A stretch of 36,542 bases of DNA from Anaerolineae bacterium. Lineage in GTDB: Bacteria; Chloroflexota; Anaerolineae; Aggregatilineales; Phototrophicaceae. The notes under the pieces are model-generated. The model worked only from the letters and a program-made list of their open reading frames with translations, had not been told where the DNA came from and did no database searches. The stretch's first letter is position 1. The number at the start of each line of letters is the position of its first letter. The position numbers and the translations under genes are program-made. The stretch spans positions 1-36,542 of the forward strand of contig JACDGI010000009.1 in the NCBI GenBank assembly GCA_013821665.1. The letters run 5' to 3'. Positions 27,676 to 36,542 of the stretch are shown piece by piece.

Positions 27676-27907
27676 GCAATTTGTCCCTGTTCTCCGCCCT
27701 TCATTTCTTTACTAAACTTTGAAGCTGAACTTGTTTCATCCATTATGGCACACTGGGGAAAGGGTTGATTATTCTTGTGACGTATCACTAATTTTAGTGT
27801 GCCAGCTACCTTTGTTTTGCAATCACCATATTTAGGGCTTTAAGTCACTACTTTCACAAATTCATTAAATTGTCTGCAATCCCAAAGTTAAGTCCCTTGA
27901 TGGGAGT

Positions 27908-28585
27908 TTATTGGCCGGTTGAGGCTATCTTCTTATCCACTGAAACGGCTACTTCTGGAGGTTTAGCTGAAGCTTTTTTGAGATCTCCTAGCGCCTTTAG
28001 CGCTTTGGCTTTACGCTCTCCTTTTTCTATCTCTATGCGTCGAGTTTCACGTACACGAACTGCAAAGTCGACAGCATGTTCCCAAGTGAATGGCCGTTTC
28101 TCTTTTTCTCTTAAGTCAGATATATATTCACTAAACGCCATAACAGCCTGAACGGCTGGAGTTCCCAATAGGTCATAGGCTGTATCAAAATCGGCTACAT
28201 GTTGCTTAACTGATAAGCCCAATTCTTCGTATCTTGAGAGAAGATAGTGAATATCTTCAGATAAAGATTCTTTGCTATCCTTATTTCCCTTTTTATCCTC
28301 CTTAATTGCTTTGTCGATTATTTCGAATTTAATGGGTTCTTCGGTCAAGTTATAGTCGGGCAAAGCATCTACTATATGGCTGTAGACTCCTCTCAAATGT
28401 TCAGCATTGTAATTCGAGAAAGCAATAGCTTTTTCTTTTCTCCGCCAAGCATATTCTTTCCGTAGTTGGTAGGCCGTGAAAATCAAACCAGCTGCCACGA
28501 AAAATGTACCAACAACGGCAATAATAATAGTCCACTGTTCAGCTGTTAGCTTTGATAGATCCATTAGGTATTTTATCCTTAACAA
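27908..28585 (-). CDS. Membrane-anchored DUF4760-like protein
   Basis: One N-terminal TM helix (WTIIIAVVGTFFVAAGLIFTAYQL) then R/K-rich start and an all-helical cytoplasmic domain resembling DUF4760. Confidence 0.55.
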   Translation of the reverse strand: MLRIKYLMDLSKLTAEQWTIIIAVVGTFFVAAGLIFTAYQLRKEYAWRRKEKAIAFSNYNAEHLRGVYSHIVDALPDYNLTEEPIKFEIIDKAIKEDKKGNKDSKESLSEDIHYLLSRYEELGLSVKQHVADFDTAYDLLGTPAVQAVMAFSEYISDLREKEKRPFTWEHAVDFAVRVRETRRIEIEKGERKAKALKALGDLKKASAKPPEVAVSVDKKIASTGQ

Positions 28586-29080
28586 CTTTTATATTATTTA
28601 ACACTAGGTAGAGGTAATAGTTGCAACTTTAGTAAAATACTCAACAGCTTTTGGCAGACTAATTATTTGCATCTCTCTCAAAAACGTTGGTTTTCTGGAG
28701 ACTTCATAGTCCCTTCCTTTCAATTCATCTCCATATTTAATCCCTTAAAACTGTGTCTTGAAACCTTCCCCAGTTGCTTCCAAATATAAGATCAAGATTG
28801 ACGTTTTTGACCCTAAAATAGGTGACGAAAATAAGCAGGGAAATCTTCTCACATACCCAGCATATAATCCGCCATATACGATGCCAATCGAGATGTTTTG
28901 GAGTCAGTATAGGTAACTACAATAACCGTGCTATATTTCGATCAATGAAGAGGGCATGTAAATCGAGGTTATCGTGACTTATTTCCCCATGAAATGGGTT
29001 CATACAGCAGATATTACGCTGAGATCTTGCCAAGCTTCTGACAAGATCCCAGCCAGAATCATTGGGGCAGATTTTTCGAT

Positions 29081-29608
29081 TTATTCGCCGACCCTGAGTA
29101 GAGTGTAACCATAGTCTGACTGGCGCGGTGCAAAACAATCCTCGACGAGTGCCAGATTGAGCGCCACAGGCTGCCCACCGACCATAATCACACGCACTAG
29201 ATAACGACCCGATTGGCAATTGGGCAGTAGGGTGTCTAAGGTCGTCCATACACCGTCGGCATCAATGCTAGAGGTGCCAGCGGGATAGCCTTCGACGGAA
29301 GCCGCTGAAGTGCTTTCCGCCGTGTTGCCGGTGACCCATGTGCCATCGGCATTGAAGCGGAGAAAGGCAGGTTTGCCACCAAAATAAACCGCCCAGACGC
29401 CCACCATATCTTCGGCTTTTGTGGCGATGATGTCACAAACTGTGGTTGCAGTAACATCCGCAGGGCAAAGCATCAATGGATCAGTTGGGACGGGCGGTGG
29501 GGCAGCCTCAGCAGTGGGTTCGGCGGTGGCATCCTGTGCAAAAACCGCTGCTGAAGTGAGACACAATAAAACCATTAGGACTGCGCCGAACAAACGTATT
29601 CTACTCAT
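29081..29608 (-). CDS. Secreted small hypothetical protein
   Basis: Signal peptide VLMVLLCLTSAAVFAQ, Pro/Thr/Ala linker, then GVWAVYFGGKPAFLRFNADGTWV lipocalin-like beta-rich segment. Confidence 0.65.
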   Translation of the reverse strand: MSRIRLFGAVLMVLLCLTSAAVFAQDATAEPTAEAAPPPVPTDPLMLCPADVTATTVCDIIATKAEDMVGVWAVYFGGKPAFLRFNADGTWVTGNTAESTSAASVEGYPAGTSSIDADGVWTTLDTLLPNCQSGRYLVRVIMVGGQPVALNLALVEDCFAPRQSDYGYTLLRVGE

Positions 29609-29772
29609 CAGGATCTCCTCATTGTGTATTTTTATTTCAAGGACAGACTAATATCATTCTGGACCTTATTGAAACCTATTTAATAGCTATTTAGAAGTAC
29701 TTTCGGATACAAAAACTTATACAAGTTGGATACCGCTTAAGCTATAATGGGCGAATTCATGAGGGCGGAGGC

Positions 29773-32154
29773 ATGATGGTCGCCAAAACTTCATTTGGTC
29801 AGTGGCTCAAGCGGCGTCGCAAAGTCTTTGATCTCACACGGGATGATCTCGCAAGCCGCATCGGCTGTGCCGCTGTCACGATTACAAAAATTGAGGCGGA
29901 TGAGCGCCGACCCTCTAAACAGATGGCTGCACTCCTCGCTGAACATTTACACATCCCGCCCGATGAAATCGCCACGTTCATAAACTTCGCCAGAACCGAG
30001 GGCGCAATATCAACAGCACCTTGGGGTACGCCGTTTCATTCTCCTACCAACCTACTTGAGCAACCCACGCTACTTATCGGTCGAGACGAGGATGTAACCG
30101 TCATAAGTAAACAGTTGCTCCAGCCTGAATCGCGTTTACTCACCTTCGTCGGCCCACCGGGGATTGGCAAAACACGCCTGGCATTGCAAGTGTCTCGCGT
30201 GGTGTTGGATAAATTTGTCGACGGCGTGTTCTTCATTTCGCTTGCGACAATCAACGATGCCGATCTGGTGATCGCGACAATTGCGAATACACTTGGCATA
30301 CCGGATGTTGGCCCACAAACGTCATTAGAGCGTTTGAAAGCCTTTTTACGCGACAAACAGACCTTGCTTGTATTGGATAACTTCGAGCAAATTCTGGCAG
30401 CAGCTCCGCCAATCGCTGAACTCCTCGCCGGATGCTCATTGCTCAAAATTCTCGTCACCAGCCGGGCACCACTGCGTATCCGCCAAGAACGACAGTTGCC
30501 TATTGCTGCGCTTGCCTTGCCTGATCTCGCCCATCTGCCCGATGTTGAAACTGTTGCTCATTACTCTGCCGTTACCCTCTTTCTCGAACGGGCGCAGGCG
30601 GTAAAGCCGGATTTTTCGCTCACTGAGGATAATGCGCCAACTGTAGCGGCCATCTGCACCCGGCTAGATGGATTACCGCTGGCGATTGAATTGATCTCGG
30701 CGCGGGTCAAACTGCTTTCCCCGGCGGCGCTGTTAGAACGATTGCATGGGCGGCTGATGTTGCAATCCGATGGGCTGCGGGACATTGAGCCGCGCCACCG
30801 GACGCTGAATGCCGCCATTGACTGGAGCTATCAACTCTTGAGCACAGAAGAACAAATCCTGTTCCTGCGATTGGGGGTATTTGTCGGCGGTTGGACGCTA
30901 GAGGCAGCAGAGGCGATCTGTAGCGAAAATTTGAATCTTAATATTCTTGATGGCCTAGCATCCTTGCTGGACAAGAATCTGATTAAACAGAATGAGCGTT
31001 TTACGATGCTCCAGACGATCCGCGAGTATGCGCTGGAACGATTGGCATCAAGTGGAGAACCGGATAATTTGCGCCAGCACCATGCCGAGTATTTCACAGC
31101 CTTCGCCGAACACATCGAGGCATATCATGCACGCTGGGCGAATAATATGGAAACAGAGCATGATAATTTGCGGGCAGCATTAGCATGGGGCGAAACCGGG
31201 CTGCGACTAGCGGTGGCGCTGGGCATATTCTGGCAGCAGCGAGGTCACTTGAGCGAGGGGAGCGCTTGGCTGACCGAGGGGCTAATGCGGCAAGACATTG
31301 GGACATTGACGGTAGCAGATCGTAGACTTCGGGCAAGTGCATTCGGCTGGCTTGGTACATTGCAGGCGTGGCAGGGTGACTTAGACGCGGCTCAGTCAAG
31401 TCATGAGGAAAACGTGGCACTCTTTCGAGAACTTGGGGATCAAGCAGGACTGGTCGAAGCGCTGCAAACATACGGTATGCTATTCATTATGCGCGGCGAC
31501 CCTGAACACGCTGGTCCTCCCTTAGAGGAGAGCTTAGCCCTCGCTCACAAAATTAGGGATGCAGCCTCCGTCGCTCAATCCCTCTTCTTCTCAGGTATTC
31601 TGGAGTATTTACAGGGTTACGTCCAGCAGGCGAGTGCACTCTGGGAAGAGAGCTTAGCGCTCCGCCGACCCGAGGGCAATCAATGGTTCATCGCGATTGT
31701 ACTGGCTCATCTGGCAATGGCGGCTATTGATGAGAGCAATTATAGGCGAGCGACGAGTCAACTGGCCGAGAGCTTGACCCTCTTGCGGACAATAAGCGAA
31801 AAATGGCAGACTGCCCACACGCTAGAAGTCATCGCATGTCTGGCTGCTATGCAAGGGCATTTCCTCCGAGCCGCACACATTTTCGGCGCGGCAAGGAGAC
31901 TTCGGGAAATTCATAGCATCCCCATGTTATCGTTTCTACAGAAATTCTATGAACGAGGCGTTGCTACCCTCCGCGCTCAACTTGACGAGGCAACATTAGC
32001 CACAGCGTGGGCGGAAGGACGAGCAATGACACTGGAGCAAGTCGTCGCATATGCCCTTCAGAACGACACTTCACCCACCGAAATTCCACTCATCCCAGAG
32101 GTTCGTGCTGCCGGCCCATTTTATGATCACATCATTGGTGGCGTTTCAGACTAA
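29773..32154 (+). CDS. XRE-family HTH plus STAND ATPase plus TPR-like regulator
   Basis: SFGQWLKRRRKVFDLTRDDLASRIGCAAVTITKIEADERRPS HTH; FVGPPGIGKTRLALQV Walker A; QTLLVLDNFEQIL Walker B; LDGLPLAIELISARVKLL; C-terminal helical repeats. Confidence 0.9.
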   Translation: MMVAKTSFGQWLKRRRKVFDLTRDDLASRIGCAAVTITKIEADERRPSKQMAALLAEHLHIPPDEIATFINFARTEGAISTAPWGTPFHSPTNLLEQPTLLIGRDEDVTVISKQLLQPESRLLTFVGPPGIGKTRLALQVSRVVLDKFVDGVFFISLATINDADLVIATIANTLGIPDVGPQTSLERLKAFLRDKQTLLVLDNFEQILAAAPPIAELLAGCSLLKILVTSRAPLRIRQERQLPIAALALPDLAHLPDVETVAHYSAVTLFLERAQAVKPDFSLTEDNAPTVAAICTRLDGLPLAIELISARVKLLSPAALLERLHGRLMLQSDGLRDIEPRHRTLNAAIDWSYQLLSTEEQILFLRLGVFVGGWTLEAAEAICSENLNLNILDGLASLLDKNLIKQNERFTMLQTIREYALERLASSGEPDNLRQHHAEYFTAFAEHIEAYHARWANNMETEHDNLRAALAWGETGLRLAVALGIFWQQRGHLSEGSAWLTEGLMRQDIGTLTVADRRLRASAFGWLGTLQAWQGDLDAAQSSHEENVALFRELGDQAGLVEALQTYGMLFIMRGDPEHAGPPLEESLALAHKIRDAASVAQSLFFSGILEYLQGYVQQASALWEESLALRRPEGNQWFIAIVLAHLAMAAIDESNYRRATSQLAESLTLLRTISEKWQTAHTLEVIACLAAMQGHFLRAAHIFGAARRLREIHSIPMLSFLQKFYERGVATLRAQLDEATLATAWAEGRAMTLEQVVAYALQNDTSPTEIPLIPEVRAAGPFYDHIIGGVSD

Positions 32155-32244
32155 TCATTAAGGTGGTTAAAGACTGAAAAAGCATCAATTTTTAGGTGAA
32201 AATAGGTGACTAAAATAAGGATTTTAGCCTGCAAATACACCTGC

Positions 32245-32409
32245 TTATGCTGCTGATAGTAGGCTTTGATTTGTCAGTGCTTCACTAACGCTCAATTGCC
32301 CCGCTCGTCGTCGCTCTTGTCTGCGGCTTGATAACAAGCATCCCGTCTGTTCTTCATATATGTGTTTGCAGAAATCCTCGACGGCGCAGAATAGTTCCAG
32401 TAAACTCAT
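32245..32409 (-). pseudogene. Truncated transposase N-terminus (IS982/IS4-like)
   Basis: MSLLELFCAVEDFCKHIYEEQ...RRQERRRAGQLSVSE resembles the N-terminus of IS982-like transposases (LFCxVDDFC...KRxRPGxLSLSE); homology ends abruptly. Confidence 0.45.
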
Positions 32410-32543
32410 TCTGGATGCCTCTCGTTCGGTTTGTTCACCTGAATGATTACTCGATCTCTCGCTTTGAGGCATCACTTTATCCGTACTGGTGTTAATTAAG
32501 CTAGAATGTAGAAATATAATATTGATACTAAAGGCAGATTTTG

Positions 32544-35500
32544 ATGTCCCAAGACCAAACTCAACTCACCGCCCAAATCCGTCGATCTCAACGCTGGGCA
32601 ATGGGACTAGGCGCAATCGCAATCGTCGCCATCCTTGTGGCGATAGGCACATCGGTGATGGGTATCCAAGCGGGAAATGCAGCCGCGACCGCGACAGTGG
32701 TTCAAGGGGCAGCGCTCTATGCTCAAAGCACGGCTGTCGCTCAGGCTGATGCGGCGCAGCAAGCCGCTGCCAGTGCGACCTCCGCCCAAGGAGTCGCTTT
32801 ATATGACCAAGCGACAGCCGTTGCCCAAGCGGATGCGGCACAGCAAGCCGCTGCAAGTGCCACACAGGCACAAGGTCAGGCACAAAATGCTGCTGCCAGC
32901 GCGACAATGGCACAGGGACAAGCTGAGAATCAAGCAGGGACAGCGACCTTACAACAGGGCAAAGCGCTTAACGCTGCCGCAACCGCGACTGTCGCGCAGG
33001 GAATGGCGATTAATGCACAAAGTACGGCGGTGCTTCAAGCACAACAGGCCATCAGCAGTGCCACCGTCGTCCATGTTCAGGCACAAGTGGCAATTGCGAC
33101 AGCCGCCGCCGCTCAAGGCGCAGCACAACTTCAGGCGCAAATCGCTCGCACGCAAGTAGCTATTGCCAATATGACACTCGCGCCGATTCCAGCAACTTTA
33201 TCAGCGGCATCCGCACAAATTGCTAACGTGCAAACTCAACTGAATATGGATCAGCAGTTGATGGATGCCGGACTGAACGCAGGCTTCGGTTTGCCAGAGT
33301 TTTCGGTTGACATTATCAATCAGCTCATGCGAGACAATCCGAACGCGGCGGCTCCCCATATCTATATGGGCATTATTGATGCACAAAATAACCAGGTCTT
33401 ACGCGGTGTTGCGGAGTTCGGCAAAGCCATTCAGCTCGAACCGGACAATACCCAAGCCTATTACTATCGCGGCCAATTGTTTTTGATCTACTTGCAAGCG
33501 CGTCCGCAGGCCATATCAGACTTCACCAAAGCAATTGAACTTGATCCTAATAACGTGCTTGCTTACAACAGTAGAGGGCTTGTTTATTCAACTACATTCC
33601 ACCAGTACGACAAAGCACTGGCTGATTTTAGTAAGGCTATTGAGATTAACCCCAATTATGCAGCGGCTTACGCCAATCGAGGCATTGTCTACATCAGTTT
33701 AAAGGATTCGGATAAAGCGCTGGTTGACCTCAACAAAGCCATCAAACTCAATCCCGAATTGGCTCAGGCCTATAACTATCGGGGTCGCGCATTATTCATA
33801 CAATCGAAATACGATGATGCATTTACTGATTTTACCAAGGCGATCAATCTAGATCCTTCTAATGCGGCGGCTTATAGCAATCTGGGGCGCGTATACATTT
33901 ATTATGCGGAATATGACACCGCAATTCTTTATCTTAATGAAGCAATTATTCTTAATCCAAAATACGCCGAAGCCTATAACAACCGTGGCCTCGCTTACTC
34001 CTATAAACGTCAGTACAGCGATGCCATCAGCGATTACAACAAAGCCGTTGACCTCGATCCTAATTATGCGGACGCCTATAACAATCGTGGGCTTGCTTAT
34101 AATGCCCTCGAAGATTACAGCAACGCGCTGACTAACTTTAACAAAGTCATTGAATTGAATCCGGATGATATTTATGTCTACAACGACCGTGGGAACGCCT
34201 ATAGCGGTTTACAGCAATATGATAGGGCGCTTGATGACTTTAATAAGGTGATCGCGTATGATCCGAACCTCGCCTATGCCTATAACAATCGCGGGATCAT
34301 TTACTATAATCAACAAGAATATGACAAGGCGCTCGTCGACTACAACAAAGCCATTGACCTCGATCCTAATTTTGCGGATGCCTATAACAATCGTGGACTT
34401 GCTTACTATAAGCTCTTTGATTATCACAAAGCGATTAATGATTTTGACCGAGTGATTGACCTTAATCCTAATTATACGGATGCCTATAACAATCGTGGGC
34501 TTGCTTATAACGCCCTCGAAGACTATAGAAACGCGCTGACTAACTTTAACAAAGTTATTGAATTGAATCCGGATAATATTTATGTCTACAACGACCGTGG
34601 GAATGCCTATAGTGGTTTAAAACAATATGACAGGGCGCTTGATGACTTCAATAAGGTAATCGCGTATGACCCGAGCTACGTCTATGCCTATAACAATCGT
34701 GGGCTTGCTTACTATTATCAGCAACAATATGACAAGGCGCTTGTCGACTACAACAAAGCCATTGACCTTGATCCTAATTTTGTGGATGCCTATAACAATC
34801 GTGGGAACGCCTATAGTGGTTTAAAACAATATGACAGGGCGCTCGATAACTTTAATAAGGTGATCGTGTATGATCCGAACTACGCCTATGCCTATAACAA
34901 TCGCGGGATCGTTTACTATAATCAGCAACAATATGACAAGGCGCTCGTCGACTACAACAAAGCCATTGACCTTGATCCTAATTTTGCGGATGCCTACCAT
35001 AACCGGGGCTTAGTGTATTCTGCACTTCATCAATACGACAAAGCTGTTACCGATTACCTCAAGGCGGTCAACATCGAGCCAGATTTTAGCGGAGCCTATA
35101 ATGACATTGGCAACGCCTACGGTGAATTGAAGCTATACGATAAGGCGATTGTCAACTTTAGCAAAGCCATTGAACTGAACCCGAACTATACTTTTGCTTA
35201 CGACAATCGGGGTCAGATATATAGCAACAATCTCCAACAGTATGGTAAAGCAATCCTCGACTTCAACCAAGCGATTAAGCTCGACCCCAAATTTGGTGAT
35301 GCCTATGTAGATCGTGGTGTTGCATACTTCAGAATTCAGGAATATGACAGGGCGCTTGATGACTATGCCAGAGCGATTTTAGTCGATCCGAATAATGTTT
35401 ATGCCTACGGTAATAGGGCTTATCTCTACTATGACCGCAGTGAGTATAAAAAAGCTATTGCCGATTACACCAAAACCATTGAACTCGATCCTACAGCAGC

Positions 35501-36020
35501 TTACGCCTACGCGAATCGTGGGTCGGCTTACTATCTCCTCCCGAATTACGACAAAGCGGTCGACGACTACAATAAAGCGCTTGAACTAAACCCCCGTGAT
35601 TATTATTCTTATACCAACCGTGGGCTGATTTATGCCTTGCGAAACCAGCATGATAAAGCAATTAAGGATTACACATCAGCCATCGAAATTAACGCCGAAT
35701 ACGACTATTCCTATCTGTTGCGCGGGGAATCCTACTTCGATACTAAGCAATTCAACAAAGCGATAGCCGATTGGAATACATATGAAGGGTTTGGAAATAC
35801 GCTGCCGTTTAAAGATAAGATTTTGAAAAATCAGGCGGCAATTAACCTAACTGGAACGCCAGCACCCACACTGATGGCGAGTGCGACTCCAACCGTAACG
35901 ACTACAGTAAGAGCCACTGCGACTATAACACCAACGACTATTGCAACAATAAGAGCTACTGCGACTGTAACACCAACAACGATTGCAACAATAAACTCGA
36001 CCGCAACAATGGTAAAGTAA
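32544..36020 (+). CDS. Membrane-anchored giant TPR-repeat protein with N-terminal 14-residue repeats and Thr-rich tail
   Basis: N-terminal TM (WAMGLGAIAIVAILVAIGTSVMGIQAG), Ala/Gln-rich 14-mer array, about 24 TPR units (AYNNRGLAYxxxxxYDKALxDYNKAIDLDPN), Thr/Pro/Ala C-terminal tail. ATG 32544 preferred over TTG 32541. Confidence 0.92.
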   Translation: MSQDQTQLTAQIRRSQRWAMGLGAIAIVAILVAIGTSVMGIQAGNAAATATVVQGAALYAQSTAVAQADAAQQAAASATSAQGVALYDQATAVAQADAAQQAAASATQAQGQAQNAAASATMAQGQAENQAGTATLQQGKALNAAATATVAQGMAINAQSTAVLQAQQAISSATVVHVQAQVAIATAAAAQGAAQLQAQIARTQVAIANMTLAPIPATLSAASAQIANVQTQLNMDQQLMDAGLNAGFGLPEFSVDIINQLMRDNPNAAAPHIYMGIIDAQNNQVLRGVAEFGKAIQLEPDNTQAYYYRGQLFLIYLQARPQAISDFTKAIELDPNNVLAYNSRGLVYSTTFHQYDKALADFSKAIEINPNYAAAYANRGIVYISLKDSDKALVDLNKAIKLNPELAQAYNYRGRALFIQSKYDDAFTDFTKAINLDPSNAAAYSNLGRVYIYYAEYDTAILYLNEAIILNPKYAEAYNNRGLAYSYKRQYSDAISDYNKAVDLDPNYADAYNNRGLAYNALEDYSNALTNFNKVIELNPDDIYVYNDRGNAYSGLQQYDRALDDFNKVIAYDPNLAYAYNNRGIIYYNQQEYDKALVDYNKAIDLDPNFADAYNNRGLAYYKLFDYHKAINDFDRVIDLNPNYTDAYNNRGLAYNALEDYRNALTNFNKVIELNPDNIYVYNDRGNAYSGLKQYDRALDDFNKVIAYDPSYVYAYNNRGLAYYYQQQYDKALVDYNKAIDLDPNFVDAYNNRGNAYSGLKQYDRALDNFNKVIVYDPNYAYAYNNRGIVYYNQQQYDKALVDYNKAIDLDPNFADAYHNRGLVYSALHQYDKAVTDYLKAVNIEPDFSGAYNDIGNAYGELKLYDKAIVNFSKAIELNPNYTFAYDNRGQIYSNNLQQYGKAILDFNQAIKLDPKFGDAYVDRGVAYFRIQEYDRALDDYARAILVDPNNVYAYGNRAYLYYDRSEYKKAIADYTKTIELDPTAAYAYANRGSAYYLLPNYDKAVDDYNKALELNPRDYYSYTNRGLIYALRNQHDKAIKDYTSAIEINAEYDYSYLLRGESYFDTKQFNKAIADWNTYEGFGNTLPFKDKILKNQAAINLTGTPAPTLMASATPTVTTTVRATATITPTTIATIRATATVTPTTIATINSTATMVK
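35910..35993 (+). repeat. Two tandem 42-bp repeats in the C-terminal tail of the TPR protein
   Basis: Encodes RATATITPTTIATI then RATATVTPTTIATI. Confidence 0.75.
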
Positions 36021-36038
36021 TCCCCACTAGAATCAGCA

Positions 36039-36077
36039 GGGCGACACTATATGTTGCTGTCGCCCCATCTCTATTTT
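36039..36077 (+). terminator. Intrinsic terminator after the TPR protein gene
   Basis: GGGCGACA (36039-36046) / TGTCGCCC (36058-36065) stem, then CATCTCTATTTTT. Confidence 0.65.
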
Positions 36078-36401
36078 TAACTTCTTGGAGGCAAATAATA
36101 ACTATTGCGCAGCGGATTAAGCAGCGCTAGCCAGAGCTATGCGCGTTCCTGCTCGATGACCTATATTGTTATGCTGTAGATTGATACAAGAATGCATTCA
36201 ATGAGGTGGAATATAAAGACTTTAGAAAACTAAATAGTCGTTCATTTTGTGAATAAAATAGGTCGTGTAAATAACCAATATCCTGCGTGAAACTTATTAC
36301 GCCCAGTTGAAGATGATGAAGCTATCAGTGGATGAGGTTCTCATCGAGTCTAACGCTAAGGGCAAGAAGCATCTGGGCAAGCGACTGGATGGCAATCGCT
36401 T

Positions 36402-36542
36402 TCTTATGTAAGCGTAGGTAACAAAATTACACCGCGTAACATCGAGAGTGCTATTGAGACCTACCCTGCCAAGTAAACAGCCAACAGGTAACGTAGCCTG
36501 CCACGATCTGCGACGCACCTATGCCAAAATCAGCAAGCAAAG
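36402..36542 (+). pseudogene. Degraded tyrosine recombinase (phage-type integrase) fragment, running off right edge
   Basis: LSYVSVGNKITPRNIESAIETYPAK* (stop at 36474-36476), then in the next frame SKQPTGNVACHDLRRTYAKISKQ with the HxLRRT catalytic motif (HDLRRT from 36502). Confidence 0.65.

Larger units (their letters stand above)
26320..27738 (-). mobile_element. IS3-family insertion sequence
   Basis: orfA and orfB bounded by imperfect inverted repeats TGAAACAACTTC (26320-26331) and GAACTTGTTTCA (27727-27738); about 1.42 kb. Confidence 0.75.

Noticed and set aside
32677-33159. 160-aa alternate-frame ORF
   Set aside because: Arises from out-of-frame reading of the repetitive Ala/Gln coding region; low-complexity R/Q/P composition.
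33500-35700. CRISPR-like or noncoding repeat array
   Set aside because: The repeats are 102-bp in-frame multiples encoding TPR units in a single ORF, not short repeats with unique spacers.
36297-36518. 73-aa minus-strand ORF at the right edge
   Set aside because: Antisense to the integrase remnant, no recognisable domain.

Overview
The window looks like an accessory region of a bacterial genome or plasmid, possibly Chloroflexota-like from its protein style (inference only). From left to right: (1) a plasmid-maintenance-like segment with a truncated prim-pol primase running off the left edge (minus strand, absent from the ORF track), a frameshifted secreted metallophosphatase, two tandem Uma2-like genes, and a ParM-type actin plus ParR-like adaptor divergent from a MerR-like regulator; (2) a sugar/polysaccharide locus with a flippase, a GT2, and a tightly coupled CDP-sugar operon (rfbF, rfbG, C-methyltransferase, rfbC-like epimerase, PhyH-like, methyltransferase, GNAT, WbqC, CmcI-like, DegT aminotransferase); (3) a Tn3-family scar (truncated tnpA, res-like repeats, truncated resolvase) directly after that operon; (4) a TIR-NACHT-transmembrane protein whose single reading frame is broken by two in-frame stops, a secreted WD40 protein, a complete-looking IS3 element, a DUF4760-like membrane protein, a secreted small protein, an XRE-STAND-TPR regulator, a truncated transposase, and a large TPR protein with recent internal duplications; (5) a degraded tyrosine recombinase running off the right edge. 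The most interesting signals are the doubly interrupted TIR-NACHT frame, a recurring ~20-bp intergenic motif near gene 3' ends in the right third, the par locus with a candidate centromere/operator, and a candidate small RNA near 1.1 kb. All family calls come from reading motifs by eye; no searches were run.
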